Positions 1 to 11,473 of a DNA stretch of 64,000 bases are shown here, one piece after another; the first letter of the stretch is position 1; every line of letters starts with the position of its first letter. A program made the position numbers and the translations under genes. The notes under the pieces are model-generated. The model made no database searches and was not told the DNA's origin. It saw only the letters and a program-made list of their open reading frames with translations. The DNA is from Platerodrilus igneus (taxonomy: Eukaryota > Arthropoda > Insecta > Coleoptera > Lycidae). The DNA is taken from positions 2,666,001-2,730,000 of the forward strand of contig JARFIW010000831.1 in the NCBI GenBank assembly GCA_036346225.1, given 5' to 3'.

Positions 1-1100
1 CATGATGAGATCCAGCAGATTTTCAACAGACACACAACATTTAACAGATTGGAACAATTTGATTCCAAGCAAGAAATTTGAAAATAACATTCGATGGCAA
101 ATAAATTTACTCTTGGCTCAAATAGAATTGTTAGTTTACCTGCAGGCTTAACTGTAAGTTATAAGCTCGTCAGAAATTGTTTTTTTTTGTATTGTGGCAT
201 TTATTTTTCATAAAATATTGATAAACTTATATAACGGCCACTTTTAGTCAAACTATAGTGTTAAATTATTAGATGTATAAAATCTGAACATTGCAAGTTT
301 TAACTGAAATTTAGAGACGCATTGCAAATTATTATACTTCAATTTACAAGATTATGTTTAATCAAATATGAACTGATTATGAAACTTTACAATTCTGCAT
401 TTGTATTTGTTTTCTATGGATATTGTTATGTTGATGACGTTTACTTTTATGTAAGTTTAAAATTGTTGTATGCATACCTGCTTACAGGAATGATCGAATA
501 ATGTTATAACAAAATATATTTAGGTGACGGACTGAAATTTGTTGTTTTATTAGTTTAAACATATAGGTAGCATTTTATAAAAGAACACAATTTCACCAGA
601 AGGTTAACGTAATTAAAATTCCCAGGATTACTCGTTGTCCACAGGATCATCATTAGATCAGACGAGTTGGCGTCCATAAATTTAACAGTGTTGAAGGTCT
701 TTCAAGGTAAGTGTTATTGGTAACTTAGCTTGATATTGCACCTAGAAAGTTGTTACATTTTCTATTTTTTGTTGTTTCTATAGGGATTTACTTCTGCACC
801 ACTGTAGTTAGCCTGAGCATCCTCAATTTGTTATGAGATTTCCGTTCCTTTTGGGCAATTCCAAATTTAATAATATAACACTTCATTCACCCATGACAAG
901 TAATTTGTAAAGATTGCACTAAATTTCCCCATTTCCATTCTTTAGTATTTAAATTATCATTACCAATAAAGCACTTGGTTATCACTACTATAGTTCAAGC
1001 AATCTAAAATCCGATTTACGTCATATAGGTGTGAATAGGCATACCAACATAATCAATATTTTTGTCGTTTTCTATCTTCAACAAATTTCACACGTTAGGT
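1..1100. other. AT-rich DNA without a recognisable gene
   Basis: I see no convincing coding region. A short open frame at the far left and a donor-like CAAGGTAAGTG near 705 could be exon edges, but nothing in them is recognisable. A stretch near 985-1035 matches, in inverted orientation, 11310-11350 beside the second copy of the dispersed repeat, so part of this block is itself repetitive. Confidence 0.5.
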
Positions 1101-1533
1101 TCCCGCGTATTTTTAAACAAATAACGCCACCTTCCGTCGTCGCTGACAGTCGCGCCTGCGCAGAATGAATGGAGGTATGCACGAGTGTCAAAAACGGGAC
1201 TAAGCCACAAGCCCTCGAAGAGCAACAACTATCTTGGTGTGGTGTGTTTTTCTTTTAGGTATGTGGGTTCCTTGTACCTTTTACCTTTGTGTACACGTTA
1301 CCTAATCCTTCCGACCCCCTACGAGTGCAGTAAAAGGAAGGACGGATAGTAATTTATTCAACATGGCGTAACTGGACCCAACCTGCAAATCATCGCTGGA
1401 CTCTGAGTAAGTTCCGAGATGCCACCACGTGAGTAATTTGATTTTATTTGAATTGTGCTTGCAAATTGACTTAAAAAGCGGTTGCATCACTCTTAAAGCG
1501 TGGTCGGTATATGTTACAATATGTCGGGTAAAT
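1101..1533. repeat. Dispersed repeat R1, copy 1 (left part)
   Basis: About 430 bp starting TCCCGCGTATTTTTAAA match 10694-11125 closely, base for base over long runs, with scattered substitutions. The copy stops at GGGTAAAT (to 1533), where LINE-A begins, and resumes at 4505 with GCGTAATTATGCG. The family is not one I recognise. Both copies contain CTTTTAGGTATGTGGG and GAGTAAGTTCC, which look like splice donors, so the repeat may derive from a transcribed leader; that is inference. Confidence 0.75.
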
Positions 1534-4500
1534 AGCTTCATGACTAACAAACCCACAAGTTAATAACAGACATTCATCATTCATCAACGTTTTTACCAGA
1601 ATGTTCGTGGTCTTCGTGACAAAACTGTTGATTGCTACCGTGCCAGTTGTTCTTTCAATTTTGAAATTATTGTCTTGACTGAGACATGGCTGAACAATGA
1701 TATTTCTAATTATGAGTTATTTCCTTCTACTTACACTGTCTTTAACACCAACAGGAACTATTCTGCACTCAATTGTGACCGTGGTGGTGGATCACTTGTT
1801 GCTATTACTTCTAATATTAATACTTCCCAGCTTCCTGGTTGTTCCAATATACATTTTGAGGACACCTGGGTAAAATCGACCTATTTTCGCAGTGTATAAT
1901 AATATGTGGAGTATATTTTCCACCCAACTCCAATTGTGAACTATATCAAGAATTTATGGACAATTCTGCAAGACTTCAAATGGCTCATAAAAATCCCAAA
2001 TTTTTAATAATCAGGGATTTTAATTTGCCTAAAATTAATTGGGTACCTGGCGTTGATTTTTTCAGCACATGTGGCACTTTGCCAATCGAGGCTGAAAATC
2101 TAATTGAGAATATGCAATTTCTTAATTTACTGCAGGTTAATGGTGTTTCTAATTCTTCTGGTAAGTTTTGGATCTAGTTTTGCAGATGAGGGGTTTATGC
2201 TCTAGTGCGTGAATCTGATGTTGCTTTAACTACTGTGGACGGTCACCATCCTCCCTTGCTTATTTCTATCAAGAGTAATTTTATTCCTCGTATTAGGTTT
2301 TGTGAGAATGTCCATGTCTTTGCTTATAAAAAGCAAACTATGATGAACTTAACAGTATGTATAAGTCAATTGATTGGTCAGTTTTAGACAACTTTCAGAG
2401 TATAGATGAAGCCATAAATTTCTTCTATTCAACTGTTTATGAAGGTATTAATAAATTTGTTCCCATATTAAAAGAAAGTCTGGAAAATATCCGTGTTGGT
2501 ATAGTAATTCTTTAATTAAACTCATTCAATTAAAAATAAACTATATAATAGGTATCAGCACTCTAGATTGGAAACGGACTATGTTAGATATTCCACGGCT
2601 CGTAAGGAATCAAAACGTTTGATTGACTTTTGTTATTTAAAATTCATCTGTAATAGTGAGCTAATGATTTCCGCCAACACAAAACATTTTTGGTCTTTCA
2701 TTAAGTCATTAAAGAGATTCAGGCATTCCAAAACGGATGTCATACAATGGCAAAATTCTAAGTGATGCTCGTAGTTTTGCCAATGCTTTTGCCTCAATGT
2801 TTGAATCTTGCTATGTTAATCACTTGAATGATCCTCCTCTTCTAGCAAATGTTCATATTCTTACAATAGCACTACTCTTGTTTCACATATCTTTACTGAA
2901 GATGAAGTAAAAGAAAAATTCATGCCTTAGATTCATTTAAGTGTGCGGGATCTGACGGCATTCCTTCCTTATTCCTACACCAATGCTGTGATAGTCTATC
3001 GCAAGCTTTAGCGATTCTTTTAATAAAAGCTTTAGTAGTGGAACATTTCTAGCTTGGAAAAGGTCATTTTAATCCCAGTATTTAAATCGGTGACCGTTCT
3101 AAAATCGAGAATTATCGTGGCATATCAATTTTATCCTCTATTGCTAAGCTGTTTGAGTCCATCATATGCGATGAGTTATTCAGTGTATTTAAAATTGTAT
3201 TGCTATTGAACAGCATGGCTTCTTTAAAGGCCGCTCCACTGTCACTAACCTTGCCATGTATCACAATTTTCTTATAAATAGCTTGGAAAGTGGATTACAA
3301 GTTGATACAGTATACCGATGTTTGAAAGCTTTCGACAGTGTTTGTCACACGTTACTCATTGATAAACTTCGTTTTCTTGGTATTACAGGTTCGTATTTGA
3401 AATGGATATATTCCTACTTAGTGAATCGCTCCCAATGTGTGAAAATTGCAGGCATAACATCCAGAAGCATCAGCGTTTCGTCAGGTGTGCCTCAAGGGTC
3501 ACACCTTGGCCCAATTCTTTTATTCTCTTTATTAATGACGTTGTTTCTGCATTTAAAAATACGAAATGCTTACTATATGCCGACGACTTAAAGTTTTTGG
3601 GTGTATTAGTTCTATACATGACTGTCTTAAAGTACAAAAGATATTGACAATCTAGTAATCTACTTGGCTCATAATAAACTCAAAGTAAATATTGGGAAGT
3701 GCAAAATTATGAGGTTCACTAAATGTAAAGACTTGATTTTGTTTGATTACTGCATTGGATGTTCTAAACTCGAAACTGTGGTAACTATCTCTGATTTAGG
3801 GGTTGTTTTGATGTTGGTTTAAATTTTATTAATCATATTAATTCAGTTGTCTCTAAAGCATTTAGGATGTTGGGATTCATTAAAAGAAACTGTATACACA
3901 TCAACGATGTCCAAGCTTTGAAATCATTGTACAATTCTTTAGTTCGTAGTATTTTAGAATACAATTGCATCATTTGGTCACCTTATTATGCCACTCACAT
4001 CCAGAAAATTGAGCGTGTACAAATCAAGTTCATTAATTTCATTCTCTGGAAGCTTAGATATCCGTATGCGAAGGTTCACATGACATTCGCGTCGATTGGT
4101 CGGTTATCAATCACTGCTAGCTCGACGTACTGCAGCGTTTATAATATTTCTTTATAAATTGCTACATGACATAGTTGACTGTCCGAATTACTAAGCATGC
4201 TGCAGTTTCGGATACCAGTTAAAGTCACCAGGAGTAATGATTTATTCTACATCGGTAGTCATCGTACTAACTATGGGGCTAGTGCATTTAGTGATAAGTT
4301 AATGGGAGTTTACAATGCTTCTATACCATCCAATATCGATATTTTCAATGTCACGTGTAAATATTTGAAGACATCTTTATCCATTTTGTAAAGTGTTAAC
4401 TATGTTGCTCATTTCTTCATGTATATTATTACTATTTGGGTATTACCTGTAAGTAATTAATTTATATAAATAAAATAAAATAAATAAAATAAAAAAATAA
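1534..4500 (+). mobile_element. LINE-A, 5'-truncated jockey/CR1-like non-LTR retrotransposon
   Basis: The element carries an APE endonuclease followed by a reverse transcriptase and ends in an (ATAAA)n-like tail at 4465-4500. No ORF1 is present, so it is 5' truncated. It sits inside repeat R1; the intact copy of R1 at 11125-11145 shows the empty site, and TAAAT on both sides is a candidate target-site duplication, although it merges with the tail. The clade call rests on RT and C-terminal motifs by eye. Confidence 0.8.
1590..4391 (+). pseudogene. Degenerate LINE-A endonuclease-reverse transcriptase
   Basis: The ORF2-type polyprotein is broken by many stops and frameshifts. In order: the APE start (QNVRGLRDK near 1597, LTETWLNND near 1675), then FLIIRDFNLPKINW (about 2000-2040, where G-D-F-N would be usual), then the RT with SGVPQGSHLGPILF near 3480-3530, YADDLKF near 3578-3600 in a shifted frame, and the jockey-type C-terminal part SLYNSLVRSILEYNCIIWSP (3925-3985). 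The palm motif A appears as CLKAFDS (3325-3345). These are the usual domains for target-primed retrotransposition, but this copy cannot make an intact protein. Confidence 0.8.
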
Positions 4501-4504
4501 ATCT

Positions 4505-4563
4505 GCCGCGTAATTATGCGTTAAATTATAACAATAATTTGAGTTATCGGAAGTATAACAATG
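4505..4563. repeat. Dispersed repeat R1, copy 1 (right part)
   Basis: This resumes R1 after the LINE-A insertion. GCGTAATTATGCGTTAAAT and the following bases through GTATAACAA match 11131-11185. It runs directly into a tRNA-Lys-like segment that copy 2 lacks. Confidence 0.75.
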
Positions 4564-4628
4564 GCTCCCAACCTGAGGCTCGAACCCACAACCCTGAGAT
4601 TAAGAGTGTCATGCTCTACCGACTGAGT
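4564..4628 (-). pseudogene. tRNA-Lys(CUU)-like fragment, 5' part missing
   Basis: Read on the minus strand, the segment has the D-arm/box A core ACTCAGTCGGTAGAGC, the anticodon loop ACTCTTAATCT (anticodon CTT) and the T-arm/box B GGTTCGAGCC. It ends GGTTGGGAGC. The 5' acceptor strand is missing, the anticodon stem has a mismatch, and the 3' acceptor is altered, so it is not a functional tRNA gene. It directly abuts repeat R1 and could be the head of a tRNA-derived SINE of which copy 2 at 10.7-11.2 kb is headless. That link is inference. Confidence 0.75.
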
Positions 4629-4671
4629 AAATAGAGTCTTCATCACTACTATCTCTTCATATATCGATTCA

Positions 4672-5192
4672 GACCACACTAAGTGGGATGAAAATATCTT
4701 TAAAATCGCTCAAGCTTTGCGTGCAACTAAACACGAAGCAACCCAATTCACTCCCTCATTCCTTGTTTTTGGAAGATATACGCCAATTGATGGTAGTTCA
4801 TACGGTTTAGTTCCGGATGATACTAACGTAATTGAATTTGACGAAAAAGTACGCTGGGACGAAGACCAACAATCATTACCTTCTATCTTTAACAACGTTA
4901 GAAACAATTTGTTAAAAGCTTACGAAAAGAGTAAAGATCATTATAATCTATGAAAACGAGATATTTCTTTTGCTTTAGGTGAACAGGTTTGGAAAAAAAG
5001 TATATCTTATCTGATGCTACTAAAAAATTCTCTTCGAAATTAGCTCCAAAATTTATTTTATGTAAGGTTATTCGCGTCATTAGACCATTTATCTATGAAC
5101 TCCAAGACACCGAAGGAAAACGTCAAGGAAGGTGGCATATCAAAGACCTTAAACTGTTCTCTACTGACCCAAATGTTAATTCATTTCTTTAA
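4672..5192 (+). pseudogene. Ty3/gypsy integrase C-terminal fragment
   Basis: The reading frame starts DHTKWDENIFKIAQALRATK, the end of a gypsy integrase core, and is followed by FTPSFLVFGR. After one stop near 4953 a second part has GEQVWKK, LSDATKKFSSKLAPKF and GRWHIKDLKLF, the usual integrase C-terminal domain of insect gypsy pol proteins. Integrase inserts the cDNA into chromosomes. Gag, protease, RT and the integrase zinc finger are missing, so this is a fragment. A hydrophobic open frame (5192-5383) follows directly; I cannot identify it. Confidence 0.8.
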
Positions 5193-6193
5193 TGGTCTAC
5201 CAAATGTTTTTGTCCCGTTCTGAATTTGTTACGTATATCTATTCGTTTCTTTTCTCATACAGCATTTACCTTCTACACTTTTACCTTATTTACCTCATTT
5301 TAGTTATGTTTTTGCTGGCTATTAATTTTTTCCTTGAATTTATTGTCAACTATATGTCTGTTTATTATCTAGGTTCTCCCTGATGTCACTCTGTTGCTTC
5401 ACCTAATCAATCCTGGCACCTTTTCTGCATAATATTATTTTATTTTTTAGCAGTTATCTCACGTTATTTAATTTTGTGGTGATTGTTGTAACTTTGGTTG
5501 GAGTAACTCATTGAATTGTTATGATTGGTTTGAGCTGATGTTGAGTGGATGCTTTTTTCTTTGGACTCACATAGCAACCGCGGCCTATGCTTTTGTAAGA
5601 AACTGTCCTTATTCGCAGTTACAAATCTAGGAGTTCCTATTCCATGCGTTCTTCTTCTGAATTATTAGTCGCTCACTTTATTCTCTATCATTACTTGTTT
5701 TTTTCTCTATTAATTCACCAGAACTTTCAAACATTTTTTTTGTTTTTTATTTAACTTCGTGGTGAGGTGCTATTGCTCTTTATTGGTATCTTATTGAATT
5801 CTTGATTGTTTTTAGCATATGGGACAGTATGTTTGCATATTCATTTAACTGCTTATAGTTAAGTATTTCTGTGTGTTTATGGCTTTACCGTTTCTGAAAA
5901 TCACCTTGGAACAGTTGGTTGGTTCAACTTTTGTCTGATCTTCTTATCGTAGTGGATGCGCTCGTTAGGAAGATATCGTACTAGTTCTCATCAGGAGTCT
6001 AGTAATTTTTTAATTTATTATGTGTCTTAATTTGTCTGATTAACACAGCAGGTGGTCCTTCAGATCGATCTGCATTGAACAGAGACAACTCTCTACCTTC
6101 TCCCCGACGCTTGTCCAAAACTCTACTTTTATCTTATCCCGCTGTCTCCGTTTCCGCCTTATTCTTCATTCGGTAGGTCTGTTCTTGTCCCGG
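5193..6193. other. Unassigned T-rich DNA downstream of gypsy fragment
   Basis: It contains a hydrophobic 63-residue open frame (5192-5383), possibly the 3' end of the gypsy element, and otherwise no recognisable gene. No LTR could be delimited. Confidence 0.4.
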
Positions 6194-6207
6194 AACACCC
6201 GTCTACC
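6194..6207. repeat. Left target-site duplication of SINE-1
   Basis: AACACCCGTCTACC (14 bp) occurs here and again at 6509-6522, immediately flanking the SINE. Confidence 0.85.
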
Positions 6208-6508
6208 GTTCATTTACATTTCCAATGCTCCACCCGAAGGTATTACATTGGCCAGAAGGCGAGTTTTTTGTTACCTGGAAATTTAGAATTTTGCTGAACC
6301 CTTGCCGTTCCAGGCAAGGTAGGGATCTTCAACGTGCGTGACAACACACACACGGGACCTCCATTTAACCTCTCATCCGAACGAAGGCGTAATATTTGTG
6401 AAAAATGCTCACCTGCCATTTTTCAAGCAGTCGGCCGTGTCGGGATTTGAACCCGGGACCTTGGGATCCGTAGTCTTACGCTTACTACATTGATCCACGG
6501 CGACGCCT
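6208..6508 (-). mobile_element. SINE-1 copy A, tRNA-derived, full length
   Basis: On the minus strand the head has box A-like GTGGATCAATGTAG (about 6485-6497) and box B GGTTCAAATCC (6443-6453). The anticodon-arm region GACTACGGATC resembles tRNA-Arg(ACG), so a tRNA-Arg origin is likely but tentative. The body follows (TGTCACGCACGTTGAAGATC and onward), and the 3' end lies near 6208. Fourteen-base target-site duplications flank it, as expected for LINE-driven insertion. The body recurs without the head at 63327-63540. Confidence 0.85.
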
Positions 6509-6522
6509 AACACCCGTCTACC
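6509..6522. repeat. Right target-site duplication of SINE-1
   Basis: AACACCCGTCTACC, identical to 6194-6207. Confidence 0.85.
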
Positions 6523-7196
6523 ACATAAGAGTGATTTTTCCCTCACTCCGAACTACTGACCAGATCGGCTGCTTGAGTAGTGCTTTTCTATCGCTACTGC
6601 TCAATGCGAGCCCTTCTTCTACTCTCTTCTACCTGGAAGTCACTAGCACATTCCAAAAATGCCTACCCCCCTCTTTTTATCTTTCCTATATGTCTATTGC
6701 CTTTTCATTTCCGTTAGTCACCGTGTGGTTGCGTGGGGGGTTTTCATAGACATCTGGACCCCGTCTCTGGAAATCTTTCGTGAGGTCATGCGGTGCCGCT
6801 GTCAGCCGCATGTGGCCGCTGACAGTGCAAGTATGTATGAGTGTATGCATATATAAATGTATGTAGTTATGAATGTATGCCTTACCGAACTCGGTCAACG
6901 CCGGGTGCAGGAATGCACCCACATGCCTTTTCCGGTCCCTCGTATCATTTTATCTAACGGGTCTGCTTCACAGGTCTCTCTCTTTTAGGGGGTACGAGTA
7001 TTTTCCCTGCTTAACGGCTTCAAGGAGCCACTCTCTTTTGTATCTTTACAATGGAGGACAAAACGGCTTGGTAAGCTGGGGAAGTCTACGCTATATTTTT
7101 AAAGCTTATAGTTGTAGCATGCCTTGGTGTACTGGGACGTTTCGAATCCATCTATTGTTATACAGTTTTATCTTAATATCTCTATCTTACCTATTA
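6523..7196. other. Unassigned DNA
   Basis: Before the SINE insertion this block was continuous with the sequence left of 6194. It has several short open frames with no recognisable motif. Confidence 0.35.
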
Positions 7197-7198
7197 TA

Positions 7199-7226
7199 GT
7201 AGTATTATTATCTCATGGCGGGTGAC
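7199..7226 (+). repeat. Left terminal inverted repeat
   Basis: This is perfectly complementary to 9925-9952. A TA target duplication lies just outside. It ends in GGCGGGTGAC, after which the two ends diverge. Confidence 0.85.
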
Positions 7227-8028
7227 CTTGAAAAAACCTGCGCGAGGAGGAGCTATATTAATAATCAAAATAAAAAAGTGAGACTAGAAAATATTACTAA
7301 GATTTATTACAAAAACGTTTTAAGAATATGTTTACACAATGACACTCATGGTGTTGTAACTAACAAAAACAAAACAAAAACAATTTTTAATTAATACCGA
7401 AAGGTTTTTATATCATTTGTTATATTAATATTATTATAAATTGCATATATATCGTGCTTTATTTTAATGGATCATAGAATCAACAATTCAGTGCTGTAGA
7501 ATTGAAGGAAGAGGAACAGTTATAGTATGAAAAGAAAGGTAATTAAGGTTTGCATCTTGTCAGGTTATATATTTTTTACATAACCTCATTTATAGTTTAG
7601 AAATATTTGCTAAATTAATATATTTTTTACGCACTTCATCGATAATCTAGCTATAAAATAATTCCTTGAATAATTAATAATCTTAACCTTAACACGATCG
7701 GATAGAAGCGCCGAGATAAATACAGTCAATAAGAATCCTTTTGGAGACAAAGAATGGACATGCTTAACAGAATTGATTATGATTGGATTAAAATGTAAAT
7801 GATTCGATCACTTTGAAAGCCAATCATTGATTGTTTCAGCTTTAAAAAAGTGATCGATTGTCACAGCACTACTGAACATAATTTGATATAAAGACTGCTT
7901 CCCTCTTTAAGCAAGTTTTATTTCAACACCTCAGTAATAAACAATAATGTACAAACAAATGTATTTATGACACATATTTTCTACAACGCTAAATAAAGAC
8001 CATCGTTCAACTATTTTACATAAATATT

Positions 8029-9384
8029 TTAAATGGATTCACATCCTAAACTTTCATCCCCATCATCAGACTCATCGCCTGAGGTTAAGGATCCATCTGA
8101 ATTATCGCTATTATCATCAACCCGTATAATTAGGTCTTGAACCTCGTCTATTAAAGTTTCTCGTTCCATATAATCCTTTTCAGTTTTCTCTATGTGCAGA
8201 CATACTTTAGTCCACTCGTTGATTCCAATATTTCTTATATGTTCTTTTGCCAACTTACATACATCATCTATTTTGAAGGTTACATTACATGCAGCGACAC
8301 GGTTTTTAAGTAACACCCAAATCATCTCGATAGGATTTAGTTCTGGGTGATATGGAGGTAAACGCAATACTACATGACCATGTTCTGCCAGTAGCTGGTC
8401 AATTACAAACAGCTGATGAACAGGTTTATGTGCCTTAATTTTGGAATATAATTCAGGCTTGGTTTCCTTACATTCAAAGAGGATATTTCGTTCCTTCAAC
8501 CATTTCTGCATATCTGTTTTCTTCCACTTGAAGTAGGATTAGGATGCACAAGAACATTATGATATGACACATTGTCTATCACAAACACTGAATTTGGTTC
8601 CAAATTTGGTATTAACTTTTCTTGCAGCCACTTTTTATAATTGCGATGATTCATGTCATCGTGATAATCCCTGATTTTCAAACCAGACTTAAATATCAAT
8701 TCTGCATTTGGAACCAACCCATTTTTTCCACCTGCATGAACAATTATCAAACGCTTCCCTTTTGAAACTGGCGATTTCAAACCCTTGGTGGTGCCGTCAT
8801 CCCAACACTTTGTTACACTGTGAGAACTGTGCAGATATGTTTCATCGTTATTCACAATGCTTCTGCCCTCTTCTTTATACTTACTAAGATTTTTCAAAAA
8901 TATGGTGCGCTTTGTCCTTATATTACTTTGTTCAACAAGAATTTTCCTGTTATCTACAGTTCTCTTCCAACGAAACCCTGCTCTTACAACAATTTTCTGA
9001 ACGAACCTAATTTTCCCGTGTAATGAGGGCAATCATTTTTAAATTCGTCAAACACTAACTTCAAAGTCTGTCTACGTTTATGTATTGCTGCAAACCGATA
9101 CATAACGGTTCTTAGAATCTCTTCGTCAAATCCATTCACTATTGACTTAGGGCTTGGTTTATTTACGGTTTTCCTTGGTGAACTGAACTTGCTGCAGGGT
9201 GGTTTGTTTGTACCTTCCTTTACAATTCTTTGCACTGTCGCAAAGACACACCTGTTGCTTCAGTCACGCACTCTTGCAAATTGTTCAGGTTGGAGGTGTC
9301 CGAATCTTTTATGTGTTTCAAATATTGAAACACATTAAAAACAATCTGTCGTCCTTGACTATGAATCACCTCCTTCTTATTCAT
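8029..9384 (-). pseudogene. DDE transposase (DDE_3 type), frameshifted
   Basis: The transposase would cut and paste the element at TA sites. The start chosen is the ATG at 9384 (MNKKEVIHSQGRQ). The N-terminal helix-turn-helix region has the helix VQRIVKEGTNKP. The catalytic domain shows D in VNNDETYLH, D in VFVIDNVSYHN and E in PPYHPELNPIEMIW. The C-terminus is an acidic tail (DDNSDNSDGSLTSGDESDD). The frame is broken at least three times by single-base slips: near 9238 (LR to TVQRI), near 9015 (HYTG to KIRF) and at the A4 run at 8517-8520. Apart from these slips there are no internal stops, so the copy is either young or suffers from sequencing error. Confidence 0.85.
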
Positions 9385-9924
9385 AATATTACTCTAAAAA
9401 ATATCATAATTAATCATTGAACGAACATTCTTTTTAAATACTTACATTGCTGAAGAAATTAACTATCAGTTAGTTTTGAAAAAAACTGTTTTGATGACTA
9501 TTACTTGATACAAATATTAAAACGGAAAACTGAAAACAATAAGACCTTGATAAGAGCGAGAATGACAATGACAGTTACGGTTCACATTCGGTATATACAG
9601 TATTGGGATCCGCTGAGTATGTGCACTGTTGCCACAGCAAATATTTACGGATAAAGAAACTATGAACCTAGAATTGTTTATAAGTAAAAACAAGTAAAAG
9701 CTCGGATATTATATGGAGGTCTGGATTTATTTCATATATTTATGAATTTCTAGATACCGCCAGCATGAACGGGGTCCTTACAAACAATATTTTACTTAAC
9801 GTAATAAATGGGATATTCGTGACGACGTATTAAAGCCACATTGCTAGCAAGATGTTTGTGGGTTGTACTGTAGCGTTGTGAATCTTGAGGTTTAAGTTTA
9901 AATTGAACCTATTGCGCATGTGAC

Positions 9925-9954
9925 GTCACCCGCCATGAGATAATAATACTACTC
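9925..9954 (-). repeat. Right terminal inverted repeat
   Basis: This is the inverted copy of the left repeat with two additional terminal bases. Inside it, reading from the end, comes TGACGTCACATGCGCA, a subterminal motif also seen in the MITE at 37.4 kb. Confidence 0.85.
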
Positions 9955-9956
9955 TA

Positions 9957-10693
9957 CCTTTGGTAATAGCTTGAGACTTTGTCTTACTTTCTTTTGTTGT
10001 CCTAACGTTTGGTATTTATGATCAGATGTAGGAAATTTTGAGTATTGAGTGAAGAAGCTAACCTGATGGTAGCAATGTAATTTGTTAGGTTAGAAATGTA
10101 AGAAATTAGTAAGATGGTACTGTTGGTAAATTTGTTAATTCACAACCATGTCATTCAAAAGTTTTGATGTGTACTGTTTATTAAGCCAGAGTACCAACAC
10201 AAAAATTTGTAAAATGTATAGTAACTTGCTCGCTCGGGCATTTTGAAATTTGGGCATTTTTTTTGCCAAATCAGAAACAGTTAAAATGAAATGCTTATGT
10301 GCGTGTGCACCAAAAAAACTGTAAAGTTAGCTTTAGGTTATTGTAGAAATGTTAGGCGACTTGTCGCATTTGTTTTTAATTGTAGTGGTGTTTTGTGCTC
10401 TCCGACAAATTTGTGCTGTCGATTATAACTGCGCCACATCTGTGCATTTATAGATGTAGTTCGATAATCTTGGGGCTACACATTTCGTTTCCTGGTTACT
10501 CGCAAGAGTAAGTAAGTAAGAATGTAAGTTAGTTCATAGGTAAGTAAGGCTCTCTAGACTTTAAGTTTCTACTGTGCTAAAAGTTTTTTTTTTTGGTTTT
10601 TAAAATTTTTTTCTTTTATGGCTTGGTTGCGATTGTTACATGCCAAAATTGGCAATGTACATTTTTAGATTTAGTTATAATTTATAAATTAAG
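9957..10693. other. Unassigned AT-rich DNA
   Basis: There is no open frame of note. AAGTAAGTAAG-like short repeats lie near 10508-10550. I see nothing recognisable. Confidence 0.4.
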
Positions 10694-11185
10694 TCCCGCG
10701 TATTTTTAAATAAATAACGCCAACTTCTGTCGTCGCTGACAGTCACGCCTGCACAGAGTGAATGGAGGGATGCGCGAGTGTCAAAAGTGGGACTAAGCCA
10801 CGAGGCCTCGAAGAGGCAACAACTATCTTGGTGTGGTGTGTTTTTCTTTTAGGTATGTGGGTTCCTTGTACCTTTTACCTTTGTGTACATGTTACCTAAT
10901 CCTTCCGACCCCCTACGAGTGCAGTAAAAGGAAGGATGGATGGTAATTTGATTCAACATGGCGTAACTGGACCCAACCTGCAAATCTTCACTGGACCCTG
11001 AGTAAGTTCCAAGATGCCACCACGTGAGTAATTTGATTTTATTTGAATTGTGTTTGCAAACTGACTTAAAAAGCAGTTGCATTACTCTTAAAGCGTGGTC
11101 GGTATATGTTACAATGTACGGGTAAATTTGCGCGTAATTATGCGTTAAATTATAACAATGACGTGAGTTATCGGGAGTATAACAA
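10694..11185. repeat. Dispersed repeat R1, copy 2 (uninterrupted)
   Basis: This matches 1101-1533 followed by 4505-4563 in the same orientation. Here the two parts are contiguous (CGGGTAAATTTGCGCGTAATT), which gives the empty site for LINE-A. It lacks the tRNA-Lys-like piece found beside copy 1. A reading frame on the minus strand (WWHLGTYSGSSEDLQVGSS) is partly conserved between copies, but I do not recognise it. Confidence 0.75.
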
Positions 11186-11473
11186 ATTATCACTTACATT
11201 TGATAAAATGTATGTTGCATTTACTGAAAAAAGTAACCTCTAATCGTGCTTGTAGTCACAACATTTTAAAATTTTCATAGTGGCAATGGTACTTCTGCAT
11301 GACATCATAAATATTGATGACGCACATCGGATTTTAAATTGTTTGAACTATAGTAAAGTTTTAATATACAATATGAAAAACAAGACTAATTCTAATTTTA
11401 AATAAAAAAAGGAGTATTACTTAGAAGAAGTTCATACAGCCATATTGCTAACAACTTTACAAAGTATACTTAC

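Larger units (their letters stand above)
7199..9954 (-). mobile_element. IS630-Tc1-mariner transposon with long D-E spacing (DD82E/Sailor-like)
   Basis: The two ends are inverted copies: GTAGTATTATTATCTCATGG continues through GCGGGTGAC at the left (7199-7226) and its complement is at 9925-9951. The right end carries two extra terminal bases (GAGTAG read inward). TA duplications are at 7197-7198 and 9955-9956. The element is 2756 bp and holds one minus-strand transposase. By my count about 83 residues separate the second D from the E, far more than in Tc1 (34) and close to the DD82E group called Sailor; that name is from memory. Confidence 0.85.

Noticed and set aside
1..150. Exon of the TFIIIC gene's C-terminus at the left edge
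   Set aside because: The minus-strand frame there (LTILFEPRVNLFAIECYF) does not resemble the expected C-terminal part of the family and has no fitting splice sites.
1302..1556. 84-residue minus-strand frame as a gene
   Set aside because: It lies in repeat R1; its homologue in copy 2 has a different frame after about 60 residues, so conservation as a protein is doubtful.
4564..4628. Functional tRNA-Lys gene
   Set aside because: The 5' acceptor strand is absent and the anticodon stem and 3' acceptor are altered.
6531..7199. Several overlapping open frames of 65-108 residues
   Set aside because: They overlap on both strands, have no motif and differ in frame; they look like chance frames in C/T-rich DNA.
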